Below are positions 12,359 to 25,500 of a stretch of 64,000 nt of DNA, one piece after another. Source of the stretch: Inia geoffrensis (Eukaryota > Chordata > Mammalia > Artiodactyla > Iniidae); contig CM070905.1 of the NCBI GenBank assembly GCA_036417435.1, positions 66,667,092-66,731,091 on the forward strand. The letters run 5' to 3'. The notes under the pieces were generated by a model. That model was given only the letters and a program-made list of their open reading frames with translations. It did not search any database and was not told the DNA's origin. Both the position numbers and the translations under genes were made by a program. Position 1 is the first letter of the stretch; each line of letters opens with the position of its first letter.

Positions 12359-14549
12359 GGTTTCTTTCTTTTTAAAATTTAGTCCATGAGATTATGTTCA
12401 AGAGATACTTTTCAGAAGGAATTAGAATAATTGTTATAAATAATTTAATATCTTGAAATAAATTAGTTTTATTTTTCTGGGTATTAATTTCTGTTTCTTT
12501 TGTTTATAAATAAATTATTTTGAAGGAAAAGCTTTTAATTTTCATATTTTTATTTGTCTTGTTTGCATTTGTTAGTCTGATAGAAGTTATTAAGGCAAAT
12601 AAATTAGTACTGTTGAGCATTTTGTTACTATGGTTTCAGATCTCCATGTTTTGTTAATAGAACTCTGTTTGGGGCATGAGCCTATTTTACTTCAATAATT
12701 TACTTCTATTTAAATTATTAGATATATCAAAAGCTGTAGCATGTAAAAGCAGCCTATTACAGACACCATAGTCAAAATTTTCATACAAATAATCCTTGAC
12801 CTTTTTTTCTATATCCTTATTGCTCTAAAAAAAACCAAGACCAGTGATAATAACCAACACCAAATTAAAAAAATCATACAGAAATTCCTGAAGTTTCATT
12901 TAGGATTAGTGTCTGCAATCCACCTCTGTATTTCCTTTTACAGTGAAGGATGTTTGTGTAAAAATATAAAGAGAGCAGTAAGAAAATAGAAATACAATCT
13001 ATCGTTTCCAAACATTAGTGTTGAGGGGTGAGTGGCTGGGATGTTGAGGGGAAGGCTAAAATAAAAACAGTATGTGAGTTTCCCAGGGACCCATAAACTC
13101 CATTACATTGATACAATTTGAGTATATGTGGGGAGGCAAATATAGGTAGTTTGGAAGAAAGAGACCCTGTCATTTTTTCTGAAATTCTCACAAGCCTCTG
13201 TAACCAACAAAAATTCAAGAATCACCAACCTGCCAATAGCTACGCAAATTATCATTTGATTCCGAAATGATAAACAATATCTAGTTATTCTAAATTGTTG
13301 CCTTTAAAATGATTAATTAAACAACTGCTTGGTTTTTCTTCATGTTCTTTATTATTATTTTCATTCATGGTCAGTGGAGGCACCAAGTGATATGGGCGAG
13401 GGGAAGGGGGAAGAGGAATGGGGAGCCAGACTGGTGTCCATTAGGCTCTCCTAAACCTTGCCAAATAAACAAACAAGTGAAAGTAAATGATTCGCTTGCT
13501 ATGAAAATTAAGCTTGAAGACAAGTCTGCTTACCTTTCTTCAACCAGATTACTCCCCTAGACTCATCTACTTAGGAATTTCTGAAGCTTCCAAGGCAGTA
13601 ATTAGTGCCTGCAATAGTTGAATGTACTTAGCCTCCTAAAAACAAAATTATTTGTTTTACTCTATACTTACTTTTCCACAGAACATTTTGAGTTCAACCC
13701 TGTTCTACACTCCCATCCTTAGAGACCATCTTGGACTCTACCTTCACCATGACACTGGGACCAGAGTTTTAAATGACCTTTGCTGGCTTAAAATGCCCTT
13801 ATTTCCTATGGAAAAGTAAAGTTGAATTGTTCCAGATATGATGCATTTAGGATATCCTCTTCCTCTTTTACTTCCTTAATCGTATTCATGTTTTTCTGTT
13901 GGTTTCAAACATCCCCACCGCACCCCTCGCTCTCCAGGATTTTAAGCAATTTGAAGTCAACCTTTCATAGAATGTGTTTTATTTTCCTTTAGTCATCTTT
14001 CTTCTCCTGGATCTATCATAGTGCTTTGCATGTAGTAGAAGTTTGTTGAATGTTTATTTAATAAAATCACAAGAGTTGGACTACTCCCCAGAAACTAGAA
14101 CATTTTCCTTGCATCTTACAACATACCTTCTGCATTTTCAATATAAAAAACAAAACCAACACAAGCGTAGGGTGGGGACATGGAGAGCAGGGATTTAAGA
14201 AGATGGTAGAGGCGAGTGGTGGTGCTGAAAATGAGCAGCCCTTTCTATCAGGGGAGATTCCTAAAGGTTGCTCTCTGGTGGGGCTAAAAGGCAGGATTTA
14301 AGTTACATGCCTCCCCATGGAGCAAGGTTTCTGTGCCCTTCTCAGAAATGCTCCTTTTTTTCTCATAGGCCCTACTCAGGTAATGTTATAGGACATCATA
14401 AAAGGTGTAAGCATCTGATTTTCAATTCTGTAATGGACCCTTTCTCCTCCTTCCTTTGATTAACTTCTCTTTCCATTCAATTAAAAAAAATTCTCACGGA
14501 AGGGATTAGATGTTTTTCTAGTTCTCCAGTCTGCGCACATGCATGCACG

Positions 14550-14593
<44 letters not shown>

Positions 14594-15539
14594 CTGTCTC
14601 TCTCCTTTTTTTGTGTGGCTTATTTGTAAAGTACTAGGTGTTTTAAGTAGTAGATTTTCTCTGTTTTTCTTTAGTTTTTATCTTATTAACAGCAAAAGAG
14701 TAAGGTTACTTTTGTTTTCATACTTCTCTCTAAGGGGGGTAGATGCTATTAGAACAGTTTTTTTTTTTTTTTTTCCAATGAAAATCACATGAATAGTTTT
14801 GAATAAGGAAAGTATTGAGTGCACCCGGGTGCATAGGCAGCTGGACGGTTTTCAGAGAAGGGAACTCATTGGCGGGTGAACCACTTCTCTCCTCGCAAAG
14901 TGTTTGCCTCAGGAAATTAGTGACTAGAAACTTTGCATCCTCGAGTTTGTGATACTCAGGTATACACTATTAGAACACTTTCCTAAATAACTGCTTTCTT
15001 TAGCAAATTCCATTTTTTTAAAGAGAGTTATGTGGTAAAAATCATTTTAGTTCAAATCTACTATAGAATTCCACAAATTAAATGGTAGCCCTTCTCAGTT
15101 AAATGCACTTGCTGACCCAGGTTATCCTGATTTGCCTTCATAGTAAATAAAGTAACTTCTATTTAAAATACACTTATTTTTTCATGAAAGCTTTCATCAA
15201 TGAGAAACTCTGCAACTCATTTTAATAAGTGCTTACATTAAGTAAACAGAAGGACATTTAGAAGTGCTAAATATACTTTTTTACTATCAAGATATACAAT
15301 TATAAAGAAGCTTTTCTTAAACACAATAATTAATTCAAATTAAGCTCTTGACAATTCTTTCCGACTTGACTCTATTACATGAAATATTATTTTGGTGTAT
15401 TCTAAAGAGGCTGAGATGGAAAAATGTGAATTATAGTTTAGAATATAATATAGTAAAGCTGTAAGTCTCCATTGATAGTAGTTTTTCTGTGCACAATTCT
15501 TAAATATACAAATCAAATCAGTTGTTTTATAAATGTAGA
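12359..15539. other. AT-rich unique sequence
   Basis: No gene or strong repeat recognised apart from the CA repeat at 14.55 kb and a short MIR-tail-like motif at about 14,010-14,060 (ATAGTGCTTTGCATGTAGTAGAAG, close to the MIR 3' end). Longest open frames are about 70 codons and resemble nothing I know. Confidence 0.5.
14551..14606. repeat. (CA)n(CT)n microsatellite
   Basis: About 20 CA units followed by CTCTCTGTCTCTCTCC, preceded by alternating purine-pyrimidine ATGCATGCACGC. Typical mammalian dinucleotide repeat, likely length-polymorphic. Confidence 0.98.
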
Positions 15540-16350
15540 TGCCTTGTTAATCACCATATAGATCAAGATACAAAATATCTCCAGCACCTCAGGAGGCTCC
15601 CTCACACCCCATGTCAGCATACAAAGGTAAGGATAATTATAACTTAACCACCATGAGTTAATTTTTCCTATTTTTGAACTTCATGTAAATGGAATCATAC
15701 AGTATTTCCTTTCTTGAGTCTGTCTTCTTTTGCTGAACATCATGTCTGGGAGATTCATTTATGTTGTTGTGTGTAACAATGGTTTGTTCTTTTTCATTAC
15801 TGAGAGCATGAATACTACACAATTGGTTTATCCCTTCTACTGTTGAGGGACATTTGAGTCAAACTCAGTTTTGGTCAATTATGAATAAAGGTTCTATTTA
15901 CATTTTTGTTCACGTCTTTTAGTGGATCTAAGACGTGAACTGTACTCATTGTTGCATATATTATTGCCAGGTTCAGACCTGTTGGGTCATAGGTATTTTT
16001 AGTTTTACTATATAGCCAAATAATTTTTCAAAGTGGTTGTACCAACTGTCACTTCGACCAGCGATGCATAAGAGTTCTAGTCACTCCATATTTTCGCTAT
16101 CACTTTGTATTGTCAGTTTTTCTCTTGTTCAACATCTGCTGTGTGTATTGATATATTATTGTAGTTTTAATTTGCATTTCCCTCATAATGTGTTGAGCAC
16201 CTTTCCATATGCTTTGGGCCATAATACAAATTGTCTTTTTTATCCCTAATTACTCAAAAATTCCTTTTGGCCTTTAGTCTTTTACTACTTCTTAATATTC
16301 TTGTCACTGTTGCCTTTTTGTTAGTTATTTGCAAGCTAAACCTAGATTTA
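15540..16350 (-). mobile_element. Old L1 (L1ME/L1M-type) 3' fragment
   Basis: The plus strand shows the reverse complement of a decayed L1 end: TGGAATCATACAGTAT, TTTGCTGAACATCATG, GGTTTATCCCTTCTACTGTTGAGGGACA, TTGGGTCATAGGTA, AAGTGGTTGTACCAACTGTCAC, TTTAATTTGCATTTCCCTCATAATG. These are the conserved 3' ORF2/UTR landmarks, heavily diverged, so much older than the L1 at 4.9-12.4 kb. Confidence 0.85.
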
Positions 16351-18479
16351 CTGCACTTAAAAATCACCGCAAGTTGGACCCTCTAATATCTCAGAGTGCA
16401 TGAGTCTAAGTTTGAGAACAGAAAATGATCATCTTTATGCTTGTGGTATTTTACCAATTCTGTTTTAAATAGGTTTGAACCTAATTGTAAAATTTCTATC
16501 TTTTGGTGATAGTTACAAAAAGGAAACAAGGAAATAAATTGCTTTGTTTCTCTTTCCTAATGTCCTGTGGTAAAATCTTGTCAATTTATAAGCTATATCA
16601 GAGATGGTGCTTTTTTTTTTTTTAGACTATCACAGATAAATACACATTGTTAAGGCTGGAATGAGTAGCTTTCAGGCAGAGTTCCCATCACTAAATATAT
16701 TCAAGCAGAAACTGGTAACCATCTATCAGAGAGTAAGAATGAAAATATGCACTTAATTGTAAGTTAGCTTAGTTACATTTTAAGGTTTCTTCAAACTATA
16801 AAGAAATTGGAAATATGGAAATTCTTTCTGACACAGATTTTCAATCACGTGCCTTTTACGATGGTCACTTTTCATTGGCTTCCATGATCTTAACAACCAC
16901 TCTGAACAAAACGCTCTAAAAATTGTATTTTTATTTTATGGATGAAGAAAATAGGGCCCCCAAATTGTTTGCTCTGGTAAATCTATGAGGTGGCAGAGCC
17001 TGAAATAGGTCGCCGTTTTCCTGGCACTGGTCCTGTTTTTCAGTCCTGGGGCTGGAGTTTTATAACCGCAGAGAACAGGAGGAGCAAATAGATACCCAGA
17101 TGCTGGTGCTAGGGTTTGCTCACATGCTGTCCATTACACATACATTAATTTGGAGGATTTACAGGAGAGGAAATAGATAACGTTGAGACAGGATCGTATA
17201 CAGAACACAATGTAGGGTGAAATTGAAGAGTGGTAGGTGCAATAAGGTTTGGGTCAACATGGGTATCTTAGGAGATCGAGAAGGATCAGACTGATGAGAA
17301 ATACAATGAACCTAACTGTTAAGGCAGAAAGAGCGCAAAGGTCTGTAGAGTTAGGTGGATGACATCTTGTGAGCATCGGCTGGCTGTGTATTGTGGCTGG
17401 GAGTGAGGTAGAAGGTGAAGTTTGACTGTGGATTTGTAAAATTCTCAGTACACAAGTTCTAAGTGCCTTTTTTCTAAGGTTACAGAGAATGTAAATATCT
17501 ATGATGAATCCTTAAAAACATAAGAAGAAATGGGAAAAATTAAATGAATATAGCTACTTATTATTCAGCTATAATACTGTCTTTTATACAGACTTATACA
17601 TCCGTGACTTTCAATAAAAAATTCCCAGACCTTAAGTAGGGGCTTGGTAATGTATTAGGGAATCATACTGGGTGTTATGTTCAATCATAAAACTCAGCTT
17701 TCTCCCAAGAAAGTCTTTTGTTCTGTATGTATGTATTGAAAACCAGATGAAAAAAAAATCCTATCCGTTTTTTATTGTCTTCAACATGGATGGTGTTTTA
17801 TCACTTGCCAAATCACGGCCACCTGTGGCTCTGACTTGGCAGCTCTGTGTTTAATACGCCAGACATTCTGTTCACAGGAAGGGCCTCCTGAAGCCTAAGT
17901 AAAAAGCAAGTGATTCACATGACCAAGGTTCTGATTATAAGGACTTCTGAATACATAATTTGATGTGCTTTGCTTTGAGCCGTCACACTATCCAGTGTTT
18001 TTGTTGGCTTCACTGCCAACGACTTTTGCACACAAACAATTAGTATCAAGTCGTTTGATTTTCCACACAGGAAACCCGGTACAGAACAGCCAGTCCTCTA
18101 ACCATATGTCTTCTCTTTTCCTATTGTTTTCATTCTGTTAAACTCCAGCCATTAACACATTAGTGGACCAATTACTGGGACATGGGACCCTCAGGAGCAT
18201 AACACTCATAACCCCAAGACTCTCCCCAAATTTAGTTCAGAGGTCTTTCAGAATCACTTAAAGTGCAAGGTGAGCCTAGGTGAGTCAGTAGATAATCGGA
18301 CCAGAGAGTGTAGAAGCAATAAGTAGGTAAGATGTATAACTGGCTAGTTCTCCTAGAAGATTCTAAATGATGCCATATTTTCATCTACTTTTAGTGGTTT
18401 GAAAAATGTCTGTCTTTTAAAAGGGTTTCTTCTGTGCTCTGAATCTCTATGCTAAATGTGGCCTGACTTCTAACACGGA
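16351..18479. other. Unique sequence with a MIR remnant
   Basis: Mostly AT-rich single-copy-looking DNA. At 16,870-17,040 a reverse MIR-like element is visible (GATGAAGAAAATAGGGCCCCCAAATTG, TCTATGAGGTGGCAGAGCC). No coding region recognised. Confidence 0.5.
16870..17040 (-). mobile_element. MIR SINE remnant
   Basis: Matches the reverse complement of MIR: TTTTATGGATGAAGAAAATAGGG, then a GCTCTGGTAAATCTATGAGGTGGCAGAGCCTG stretch corresponding to the core region ending in GGCAGAGCCGGGATTC. Confidence 0.6.
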
Positions 18480-18585
18480 ATCTAATTAGCCACTTAACCT
18501 TGGGGGAAGACTATTGAGCGCTCAAGTCTCAATTATCCTCACCTGTAAAACAAATGGGTTGGAGACTTGATCCTGAGGACCCTTT
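18480..18585 (+). mobile_element. MIR SINE remnant
   Basis: Segment with GCCACTTAACCTTGGGGG..GCTCAAGTCTCAATTATCCTCACCTGTAAAACAAATGGG, the plus-strand MIR core (CTTAACCTCTCTGAGCCTCAGTTTCCTCATCTGTAAAATGGG). Confidence 0.7.
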
Positions 18586-18589
18586 TAGT

Positions 18590-18840
18590 GGTTCTCAGTT
18601 TGGTCTGCATGTGGTATTCACATGGGGCACTCTAGAAAGTGCTGTTGCCCATGTGCTACCCCTGGAGATTCTGATTTAATGGTCTAGTATGGGTCAAAGC
18701 CTGAGTAGTAGAATATAAAACCTTGACTGCATAGCAGAATCACCTGGGGAGCTTCTAAAATCAATGCCTAGTCCGCAGTATTTCCTAAAACTTGCCAGGT
18801 GACTACAATGTGCAGCCAAGGTTGTGAGTCACTGTTCCAA
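18590..18840. mobile_element. MER5-type (hAT-Charlie) non-autonomous DNA transposon remnants, probably two
   Basis: The first part (18,590-18,715) has GGTTCTCAGTTTGGTCTGCATG ... CCCCTGGAGATTCTGATTTAATGG; the second (18,720-18,840) has TGACTGCATAGCAGAATCACCTGGGGAGC ... GTGACTACAATGTGCAGCCAAGGTTGTGAG. Both contain MER5A/B hallmarks. Either two adjacent copies or one copy with internal rearrangement. No transposase is encoded. Confidence 0.75.
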
Positions 18841-19904
18841 AGTAATATAATCTGTCATTTGACAAAAAACACTAAGGAGATCTGTGGATATGTTGGAGCT
18901 GCACAGTGTATGCATGTAAGATTACTCATGCCATCTACACTGATTAAATTTTGCAGCCTGACATAATCCTAAACAAACATGGTCATTCATCCATTTACTG
19001 ACTACTCACTTTACACTATGTTCTTTGGTGAGTACTTATAACCATGTTTATAATGCTGCCACTTGCATGACAAGGTTTCTTGAAATCAAAAAATTAGAAA
19101 ACTTTTGATACTTTATGTTATAGAACAAAATTAAACTTCACGAAGAAGTTCATGAATACACCTATTAAACACTAACCTCTAGTATACATAAACAACGACT
19201 ACTAAAAAATGAGCATAATCTTTGACCTAGTAATTTTACTCCTATTAGTTTTAAGGATAAAGTACACAAAGATATACACATGAGTATCTTTTAGGTGATA
19301 AAAGATGTTTATTACATCTTTTGAAAGTAGCCCCAAGCCTCACAGAACATGCACTGTAAATTACAGTGAAATATTATTTTACATCATATTAATTTACATC
19401 ATAATTTTACATATATAATTACTGACAAAGAAATATTTCCATGATAATATGATCTGAATAAATGTATATAAAAAAAGATAACTGCTTTCCATTGTAGTGG
19501 GTTTAGAAATGATTTTAAGCTTATAATTTTTCTTTTACTTATTTGTAATTTTAATTTTTCTACTATGTATTACTTATATTAAAAGTTTTAAAAATGCTTA
19601 TGAGAACAAAAAACAGTTAAATGCTAAAACCAGTTTGGTTCCATTCAGCATGTATTTGACATTCATGTTTGTTTGTTTGTTTTGTTTTACCAATTTATGA
19701 AAAGCCTACTAATTACTCTGTAAAGTTTTTTGTAATTTTTGTTCTGAGAGAGAGAGAGAGAGAGGGAGCCAGTGGGTTAGCTGGGATTTTAAGAGATATT
19801 GAGAGAAGGAGAAAAATTTACAGTTCTGTTATCTAATTTTTTAATTATTCTGCTTTACAACTGAGCAAAGAAAAAAACACACCCCTAAACAAACAAGCGC
19901 TATA
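18841..19904. other. AT-rich unique sequence with short GA run
   Basis: No gene recognised. Contains (AG)10 at 19,746-19,764 and a TTTG run near 19,668-19,686. Confidence 0.5.
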
Positions 19905-20412
19905 GTAGGCACAATAATCCCTCCTCTATAGACATCCTCATTCTAATTTCCAGAAACTGCGAATATGGTGTGTTACAAGGCAAAGGGGAATTAATGCTGC
20001 AGATGGAATTAATGTTGCTAATCAGCTGACCTTGCAATGGAGCGCATATTCGGGATGATTCAGGTGGGCCCCATGTAATCTCAAGCGTCCTTATAGGCCA
20101 AGGAGGGAGGCGGGAGGCTCCGAGTGCGGCCGGTGTGAGAAAGAGTTGCTCTGTGGTTACAGGCTTTCAAAATGGCGGGAGGGCTCCTGAGCCGAAGAAT
20201 AGAGGCAGCGTCTAGAAGCTGGAAAAAGCAAGAAAATGGATTCTCTCCCAGAGCCTTCAGAGAGGAACACAGCCCGGACAACCCCCTGATTTGAGCTCAG
20301 CAAGACCCGTTTTGAACTTCTGACCTTCAGAACTGTGAGTTAAGAAATTTATGCTCTTTTTGCTCATTGAGTTTGCAGGAGTTTGTCACAGCAATAATGG
20401 AAACGAATACAA
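19905..20412 (+). mobile_element. MLT1-type solo LTR (ERVL-MaLR)
   Basis: Recognisable in order: GACATCCTCATTCTAATTTCCAG.AACTGCGAATATG (LTR start region), GATGATTCAGGTGGGCCCCATGTAATC, CAAGCGTCCTTATAGG, a GC-rich middle, GCAGCGTCTAGAAGCTGG, GATTCTCTCCCAGAGCC, TTTTGAACTTCTGACCTTCAGAACTGTGAG and the end GTCACAGCAATAATGGAAACG. This is the conserved backbone of mammalian MLT1 LTRs. No internal retroviral coding sequence is present. The AGAACTGTGAGTTAAGAAATTTATG part corresponds to the polyadenylation region. Confidence 0.85.
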
Positions 20413-21759
20413 GTGCTTATATGATATATAATGTGAAAAAAATACGGCCCAAAACGCTCATACTTTGGCTTGAGAGTAAACTCCTTTCTTCATTTTGCTC
20501 CCCTGCTCCTAGTTAGATGAAAATTCTTAACTGCTTTTCGTCATTTTTGCTGCTAATCACAGGGATATTGGGGCAACTGTGGAGCAAGAATCTGATTTTC
20601 ATGTAAACCTGGGAGAGTCGTGAAAGAATAGAATGCATACTATCAAGTGATGAATGGGGAAAGAATAGAAAATAATGCAAAGGATTTAATTTTTAAAAAC
20701 TTAAAACTTTTTTGTAGTAGCCGAGAAAGAGTTCTCCTGTGATTTTTAAAATGGAACCAAAGAAAGGGAAAAGTTGCAAACGTTAATAGAAGTGTGAAAA
20801 TTCAAAGTAATCTAGGCTAAGGAAATTATCTCCATTATGGCTTAAGGACAGGAAAATAATTACATGGTTTTGCATGAGGATCTGAAAATTTTGCTTTGTT
20901 GTGGTTCGTTTGCTTGGTTGGTTTTTCAGTCGCTGAGGGATGGGGGGTTTAGAAGTGACAGTAATGTCCTAAGAAGGAAATGCCAGAATTATGAAGTTAA
21001 ACTCAATTCAGCTGCTGTAACCAGAATGGTGGGAATGGGGGTGTAGCTGCTCAGGAATATCTGGATGTAGAAGTCAGTATCTAAAGGAAGCGATGACTCT
21101 GAATCATAAAATAAAAGCTGAGTGTTTGTTAACAAATTGTAATATCATGGTTGTTTCTGAGGCAGGAGACGGTGCAACTGTCAAACACAGAAAAAGCGTT
21201 CGCGTAGTTAGACGTATGTGAGTGGTCTTAAGTGCACTCTTTGTGATACATCCCTAGTACTTTGAGACCAGTGGTTTGGTGCTTTTTACTTTTTCTTGCC
21301 AAACGGTTGAAGCTGTGGAGAGAAGGGTAAGGGTGGGAGCTGGGAGAGGGGGGCGGGCCTGGAGACCTTGAAGAGCAGGAGGGAGAAGCAGCTAGCAAAA
21401 AGGTGGGTGAATATTCCTGTCCTCGGACAACTTGACGGATATTGCATGAACTGCAGTGGGCTGTAGCCAACACTTTACCACCGGCATTATTATTTAAGCT
21501 TTAAGCTGTTGCATTATTCGGTAAATAGCCTCAAGTGCGTCCAAAACAAACATGAGTTTTGAAGACAAAATAATCAAGTTCTAAAGTCTGAATTACTGAG
21601 GGACCAAACACAACTTCACAAGCAGGCTAGTAATTTGACGTGACAGAACCTCTAGGAGACTTCAGGGTAGTGCCTTGGCCTTGGTGCAAGTCTCTGATAC
21701 GTGACACCGTGCAGCCCTATCACCCCCGCCTGGAGTCAGGAGGGGGGTGCAGTCCAGGT
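20413..21759. other. Unique sequence
   Basis: No repeat or gene recognised. Open frames up to about 80 codons on either strand lack any recognisable family. Confidence 0.45.
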
Positions 21760-21870
21760 CACACTGTGCCACCTATAAGCTAGTTCGCTAGACTTCCCTG
21801 AGGCCTGATTTTCTCACCTGTGAAACGATGATGGTGGCAATCATGGTAGTCGTAAGAATAATCAAACCAA
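21760..21870 (+). mobile_element. MIR SINE remnant (plus)
   Basis: AAGCTAGTTCGCTAGACTTCCCTGAGGCCTGATTTTCTCACCTGTGAAACGATGATGG matches the MIR core on the plus strand. Confidence 0.75.
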
Positions 21871-21894
21871 TAAAAGCAAACATCTGTAAATGCT

Positions 21895-22125
21895 TTTAGA
21901 CATCTCCTGCTCCCTTTACTTAACATTAATTTTATCCTCACAACAACAACATGAAATACATTGTTCTTATCCCTGTATTACGGGTGGGGGACAGAGGCGT
22001 AGAGAGATTAAGTTGCCAAATAATATATATCTAAAAAGCAAGAGCTGGAAGATGAATCCAGAATGCTGCCTACAAATCTCAAGCTCTTAACCACCACTTA
22101 GTGATGTTCCGCCTTCTCATTGGTC
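21895..22125 (-). mobile_element. MIR SINE remnant (minus)
   Basis: TTATCCTCACAACAACAACATGAAATACATTG, ATTACGGGTGGGGGACAGAGGCGTAGAGAG ATTAAG and CAAGAGCTGGAAGATGAATCCAGAATGCTGCC..CTCTTAACCACCACTT follow MIR in reverse orientation closely, making this one of the better preserved MIRs here. Confidence 0.8.
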
Positions 22126-22348
22126 TGTCATAGGGATTTAATTAGATAAACATGATGTATAGAAATAGCATCTTCCCCTTTACCCTCCTGGCTACATCTT
22201 TCCCCTCTTTTTCAAATGGTTGTGAAAGACAAAAGGGGAAATATTACCATTTTCTTGTATGGAATTACTCACTGGATTCACTTACTGTTCTTCACATGTT
22301 CTAATATTAAAATATAATTAAACGTGAACTGCAAACCTCCTCCTATAG

Positions 22349-22561
22349 CAGGCTTTCTCAACTTGGGCACTATTGAAATGTTGGACCAGATGATTCTTTG
22401 TGGTAGGAGACCGCTGTGCATTGTTGAAAGATTAACAGCATCCCTGCCCTCTGGTCCTTCGCCTACTAGAGGCCCAGAGCTGTTGGGACAACCCACAATG
22501 TCCCCAGGTATTTCCAAATGTCCCCTGGGGAGCAAAGTCAACCACAGTTAAGAACCCTTGC
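22349..22561 (-). mobile_element. MER20 (hAT-Charlie) DNA transposon copy
   Basis: About 210 bp, nearly full length: CAGGCTTTCTCAACTTGGGCACTATTGAAATG, GGACCAGATGATTCTTTGTGG, GTGCATTGTTGAAAGATTAACAGCATCCCTG, CCCACAATGTCCCCAGGTATTTCC, AAATGTCCCCTGGGGAGCAAAGTC, ending GTTAAGAACCCTTGCTC. Non-coding; the open frames through it on both strands are incidental. MER20 copies are known to be enriched near endometrial regulatory elements in placental mammals; nothing here shows activity of this copy. Confidence 0.88.
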
Positions 22562-25500
22562 TCTAAAGTAAGAAAAATTCAGTTTATCTGTTGTGGACTT
22601 TGATTATGTTAGAATGTTACTTGTTGAATACAAGTTTGGTTTTAAGAATTAGTTTTTAATACACTTACTCTTACCCTTGATATTCTATAAATATCAATTT
22701 TCGTATCTTTTACTACTGTGGTGAGGAAAGATTTGGAGAAAAGTAACTTTTACCCTTAAATATAGGAGGAATTGGGGAAACTAGAGTAATCAAAAACACT
22801 CCTTTAAATTATTAGGTTAGCAGCTTATTTTTACATTTCCTCTTGGAAGATATGATTTCCTTGTATAGGACAATGGCCAACAAAGTGATCTGGGCATTGG
22901 GAATAGCAACTCTGTCAGCTACCTCATACTGTTTGAATTAAATGAGGGAGGAGGGTACTAGTGATATACTTTTATGTAGCATATAGCCACGGAGTTAAAG
23001 TGTCTGTTTGATTATAGCAGAGAGTGGCTTATATTAGAGACTCTGTTTCCATTTTCACTAGAAAAAATTGTGTGTGCCCCCTCCTCCAATTGTTACATTT
23101 CCCCCCTCTTTAACCACAGTGCTTGGGGCACAGCAGGAAAGGAGATCTAGGCACAGGGTCCCAGAGTCTGTCTTCATGGCTCAGCATGTGAGGTTTGGGT
23201 GGTAGGTTTGTGTACACACATGGTAGGTTGGAGTCTTTCTTTTTTTCTTTTTTTTTTTTTAAAATACTTGGCAAAAAGCATTTCTTCCTTTCAGCGAACA
23301 AAGACTGATATTTCACCAAGAAGTTTTATGTTTAAAATAATTAAAAGCTTATTATAACCATAATCTAAGAGCTGTGAGACAAAGTGAATTTGCAGGACAG
23401 GTAAGTTTAAGTTTATGGAGTAACGGTGAGAAAAAAACATAGGTGTGAAGTAATTGATGCAGGAACACTTAATAGAAAGTACAGAAAATTCTATATATCT
23501 TTATATCTTTAGCTTTATCTATTTGTGTCTGAGGTACCTTTATATCAATCATCTATCTTGCCATTCATCTATTATAAAAAGTAAATGTCAAGCACATGTT
23601 AGAGAGCTTGACACTCATTAGGAGCTGAGTATATATTAGTTATTATCTTTATTAACTATCACTTCCTGACTGCTTATGTTAAGGATTCTGAGATGGTTAA
23701 GCTGATAGGTCAGCAAAACCGAAGGTGAACAATTGCAGTCTCATAATTGCAGACAAGAATACGCCTGAGAATCTGAAAGGGAGTAAGATTTTACAACGTT
23801 TTAGGTATATATGAAATTAAACAGTGCAAAGGGGAGGGGAAAAAGAGGAAAAGGCAGAACTAAATGCAGTAATGGGGGCACAAGCAGGATTCATTTGGGA
23901 TGGAGATGGGGAAAGAGGCAAGTGCAAAAACTGCCGAAAAACGGGGAAGTGGGTCAATAATAGAGTAGAATGAAGAAAGGGGAACTTAGAAAGGTGATAC
24001 TGAATAACAAGATCATCCTTAACGTTTCTTTATTCATCACAAGGAAAAAAATTTGTAAAAAAGCTCTTGCAAGAGGGCAGGGATAGAACTCTGTTTTAGA
24101 CAGCTTTAATTTAGGCAGATTTCTTTGGAACAGCTTTATTGAAAGTGATTCTGGATAATCTCCCAGTAAAGCTAAGTCATTAGGAACAAAAGATTTCTGG
24201 GAAGCAAAATATTTTAAGGGATTACTGGTTTGGTTAATTAGATCTACTTGGTCTTAATGAGTTCATACTCTCCTTGTGGTGTCAGTTGGGTCACTGGATT
24301 TCATTCCTGAGGAAAATCTATTGTAAGGCAGCAGAGGAATGACAGTCAGGCCTAAAATGCCTCATGAGCTTGTAGAGACTTTAAATGTCAACCAGTACAA
24401 TGTGTTGAAACATGATAACTGGAAGATTCCAAAGGCTAAGGCCTTAAATAAAACCATTAATGTCAGGGAGTAATATATTATGAAAAGTCATTCTTCAATT
24501 TAGGAATGAGACAATCTATATATAATACTCTCTTCAAAATACATTTCAATTTGCTCATATGCATTAAAATAGGTTCAATTTCATTTAATCCCCAGATGGG
24601 ACTTAGAAAAGGACATGGACTAATTCACTTCTTTTTTATCATGTTCCCAATTGATAATATTATCAGTAGGAAATAAACTTGCTCTAGTAGGAAAATTGTA
24701 CCACATGTGAATAAAACTTTCAAAACTTAATGTAAATTTTAACTACTTTTTTTTTTTTTTAACTGTATATATAATAATGATGTAGGATGCCCTCAAGGTA
24801 AAGGGATATTTCTGTAGTCAGTGTGAGGGGAGTGTGTGTATCTGACATACACTCTTAGTTAACAAAGCTGTTCACTGTGTGCTGACACACGCATACATAG
24901 GAAAAAGTTTTTTTATTCATTACGTTCTATGGTTTAGTTTGTTAACATTTTATTTTTATAAATATGCAATATCAACACTTCGATAGGGAATGAAAAATAT
25001 TTTATATAAACATTTTATAGAATTATTTTCTACTGCATAGATAACGTTGAGGGAATTTACCCTTTTAACCTTGCAAAGGCTGTTTTTGTTGCATTAAAGT
25101 ATATAAAAATGCCCAGTGAAAATTCAACAGTCGTAATAGCATTGTAGTATTATGGTTTCTCTTAGAAATAAGATCAACTTCTCAATCTAGAAAGATCTTC
25201 TAGGGTCTACTGTTTCACATCATTTCATAAAATTTTTTTACAAATTCATTAACTTAGTTATACCCTGAGGGTCAATAGGCCTTCTCGACCTTAATTGGCA
25301 CAGATCTTTCAGAAATTATAATGGCCATAGCTACTACCTTAGTCCAGCTCCATTGCAGAAACTTACTCTGGTAAAAATGAGTGAAGGCTTGTAAATGAAA
25401 GAATAGTAATTAAAACATATTTTTGTTTATTTTAAAATGCTTTATCAAAATCTTCAGAGAGGTGGCTGAGGCACTGGGAAATCTCATCTAAAACGTGATG

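Noticed and set aside
19905..20412. A complete endogenous retrovirus
   Set aside because: Only one LTR-like unit is visible, with no internal gag, pol or env sequence on either side.
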